NCBI GenBank assembly: GCA_033558025.1
Contig: JAUCEF010000005.1
Coordinates: forward strand, 1,860,001 to 1,924,000
DNA from: Phytophthora sp. 'mugwort'
Taxonomy: Eukaryota > Oomycota > Peronosporomycetes > Peronosporales > Peronosporaceae
Reading direction: 5' to 3'
DNA length: 64,000 bases
Positions 63,426-64,000 of the stretch are shown here, piece after piece. Every line of letters starts with the position of its first letter. The stretch's first letter is position 1. The translations under genes and the position numbers were made by a program. Below the pieces are notes generated by a model, which was given only the letters and a program-made list of their open reading frames with translations, ran no database searches and was not told the origin of the DNA.

Positions 63426-64000
63426 CGTTGCAACGACCCGTGAATCGTCAATACCGGAAAGGTTGTGAATATCTTCGTTGTCGTGGTTTCGGTCGCTAAG
63501 CTAACAAACCCGCACGACGGACGCTTCTCCTGTCGAAAAGACGGCTACGGGCTCTATTTTTATCAGCACTTTGGCAAGTTTCTTCGCGTCTTGTGCGCGA
63601 AGAAACTTGGTTCTTGTTGCTGAGGGCCATGGCTGACGACGCTAAGGTAGTCCTGGGACGTGGTGATGTGCACAGGAAGTTGCAAAAGTCAGAATGGAAA
63701 ACGGAAGGATGTAGGGGCGCTCGAGTGCGCGAGCGGACTCAGGAGACCGCTTGCTACGCACCAACCGTCGAGGCTCGAGCAGTTAGGCATCGGACCCGCG
63801 ATAGGTTAACTGAATTTGCTGAGACCGGTTAGGCATAAGGAACAGTAAGAACTGCAATGTCAATGGGCGCTCCAATATGTATTGCAAAGTCTGTCGAGCT
63901 TGCAGTATGACATTGCGAGTAGTATTAATAAATGCCAATACCTGCAATACATTTTTTGGCCATCACTGCCACGAACACCACGTTCGTGCTCCAGCCACTC
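63426..64000. other. Window end, no recognisable gene
   Basis: The minus-strand reading frame of the SWIM fragment continues here without an ATG to about 63500. A 79-codon plus-strand frame at 63593-63832 has no known motif. The hairpin at 63575-63609 is the only clear structure. Confidence 0.4.
63575..63609. repeat. Perfect 14-bp inverted repeat with 7-nt loop
   Basis: CAAGTTTCTTCGCG (63575-63588) pairs exactly with CGCGAAGAAACTTG (63596-63609) around TCTTGTG. It could be a fold-back or the remnant of abutting transposon ends. Confidence 0.7.

Noticed and set aside
63593..63832. 79-codon plus-strand frame beginning inside a hairpin
   Set aside because: Its first codons are part of the 63575-63609 inverted repeat, and the rest is Arg/Glu-rich without a known motif.

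Overview
The window reads as an oomycete nuclear contig, most likely of the Phytophthora lineage. Intron-poor genes with short GT..AG introns (about 45-110 bp) are packed a few tens to hundreds of bases apart on alternating strands. Eukaryotic families are present (TM9SF, UMP1, RAD17, LTA4H, DGAT2-like), the lipase-DnaJ-EF-hand fusion proteins are unusual, and both flanks hold decayed Helitron, pogo-like, Ulp1 and SWIM transposon remnants. The species assignment is inference; no database was searched. || Layout. (1) 1-13785: a tandem array of 540-546 bp units, 26 copies in the window and cut by its left edge, each carrying one identical tRNA-Ile(AAU) gene on the minus strand. (2) 13786-22061: a gene-poor relic zone with a possible carbohydrate-binding-module fragment, a tRNA-like (SINE-type) stretch, a GATC-rich degenerate repeat field, a broken Helitron (Rep-like plus PIF1-like helicase) and a short series of spaced palindromes. 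(3) 22062-54627: a compact gene island with 15 genes I support: lipase/J-domain/EF-hand protein 1, a METTL21-type methyltransferase, a four-exon RS/KS-rich protein, UMP1, lipase/J-domain/EF-hand protein 2, a TM9SF nonaspanin, two tandem alpha/beta-hydrolases, a second METTL21-type methyltransferase, a CHAT-NTPase-TPR protein, RAD17, a 60-residue protein, an LTA4H-type aminopeptidase, an ankyrin-repeat protein and a DGAT2-like acyltransferase with a long polytopic N-terminus. (4) 54628-64000: a second relic zone with a pogo/Tigger-like DDE transposase pseudogene, inverted repeats, and Ulp1-protease, helix-turn-helix and SWIM fragments on one strand. || Functional themes. No operon-like pathway is visible. 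The island mixes housekeeping genes (proteasome assembly, checkpoint clamp loading, membrane trafficking, peptide or lipid-mediator metabolism) with lipid and ester hydrolases and multidomain regulators. Two items stand out. One is the CHAT-NTPase-TPR protein at 41197-45273, which combines a predicted caspase-fold protease with a STAND-type switch, as in NLR-like death or immune regulators. The other is the homogeneous tRNA-Ile satellite, whose spacer polymorphisms show higher-order repeats and reshuffling. Exon boundaries were placed by hand from GT/AG sites, reading-frame closure and family continuity.
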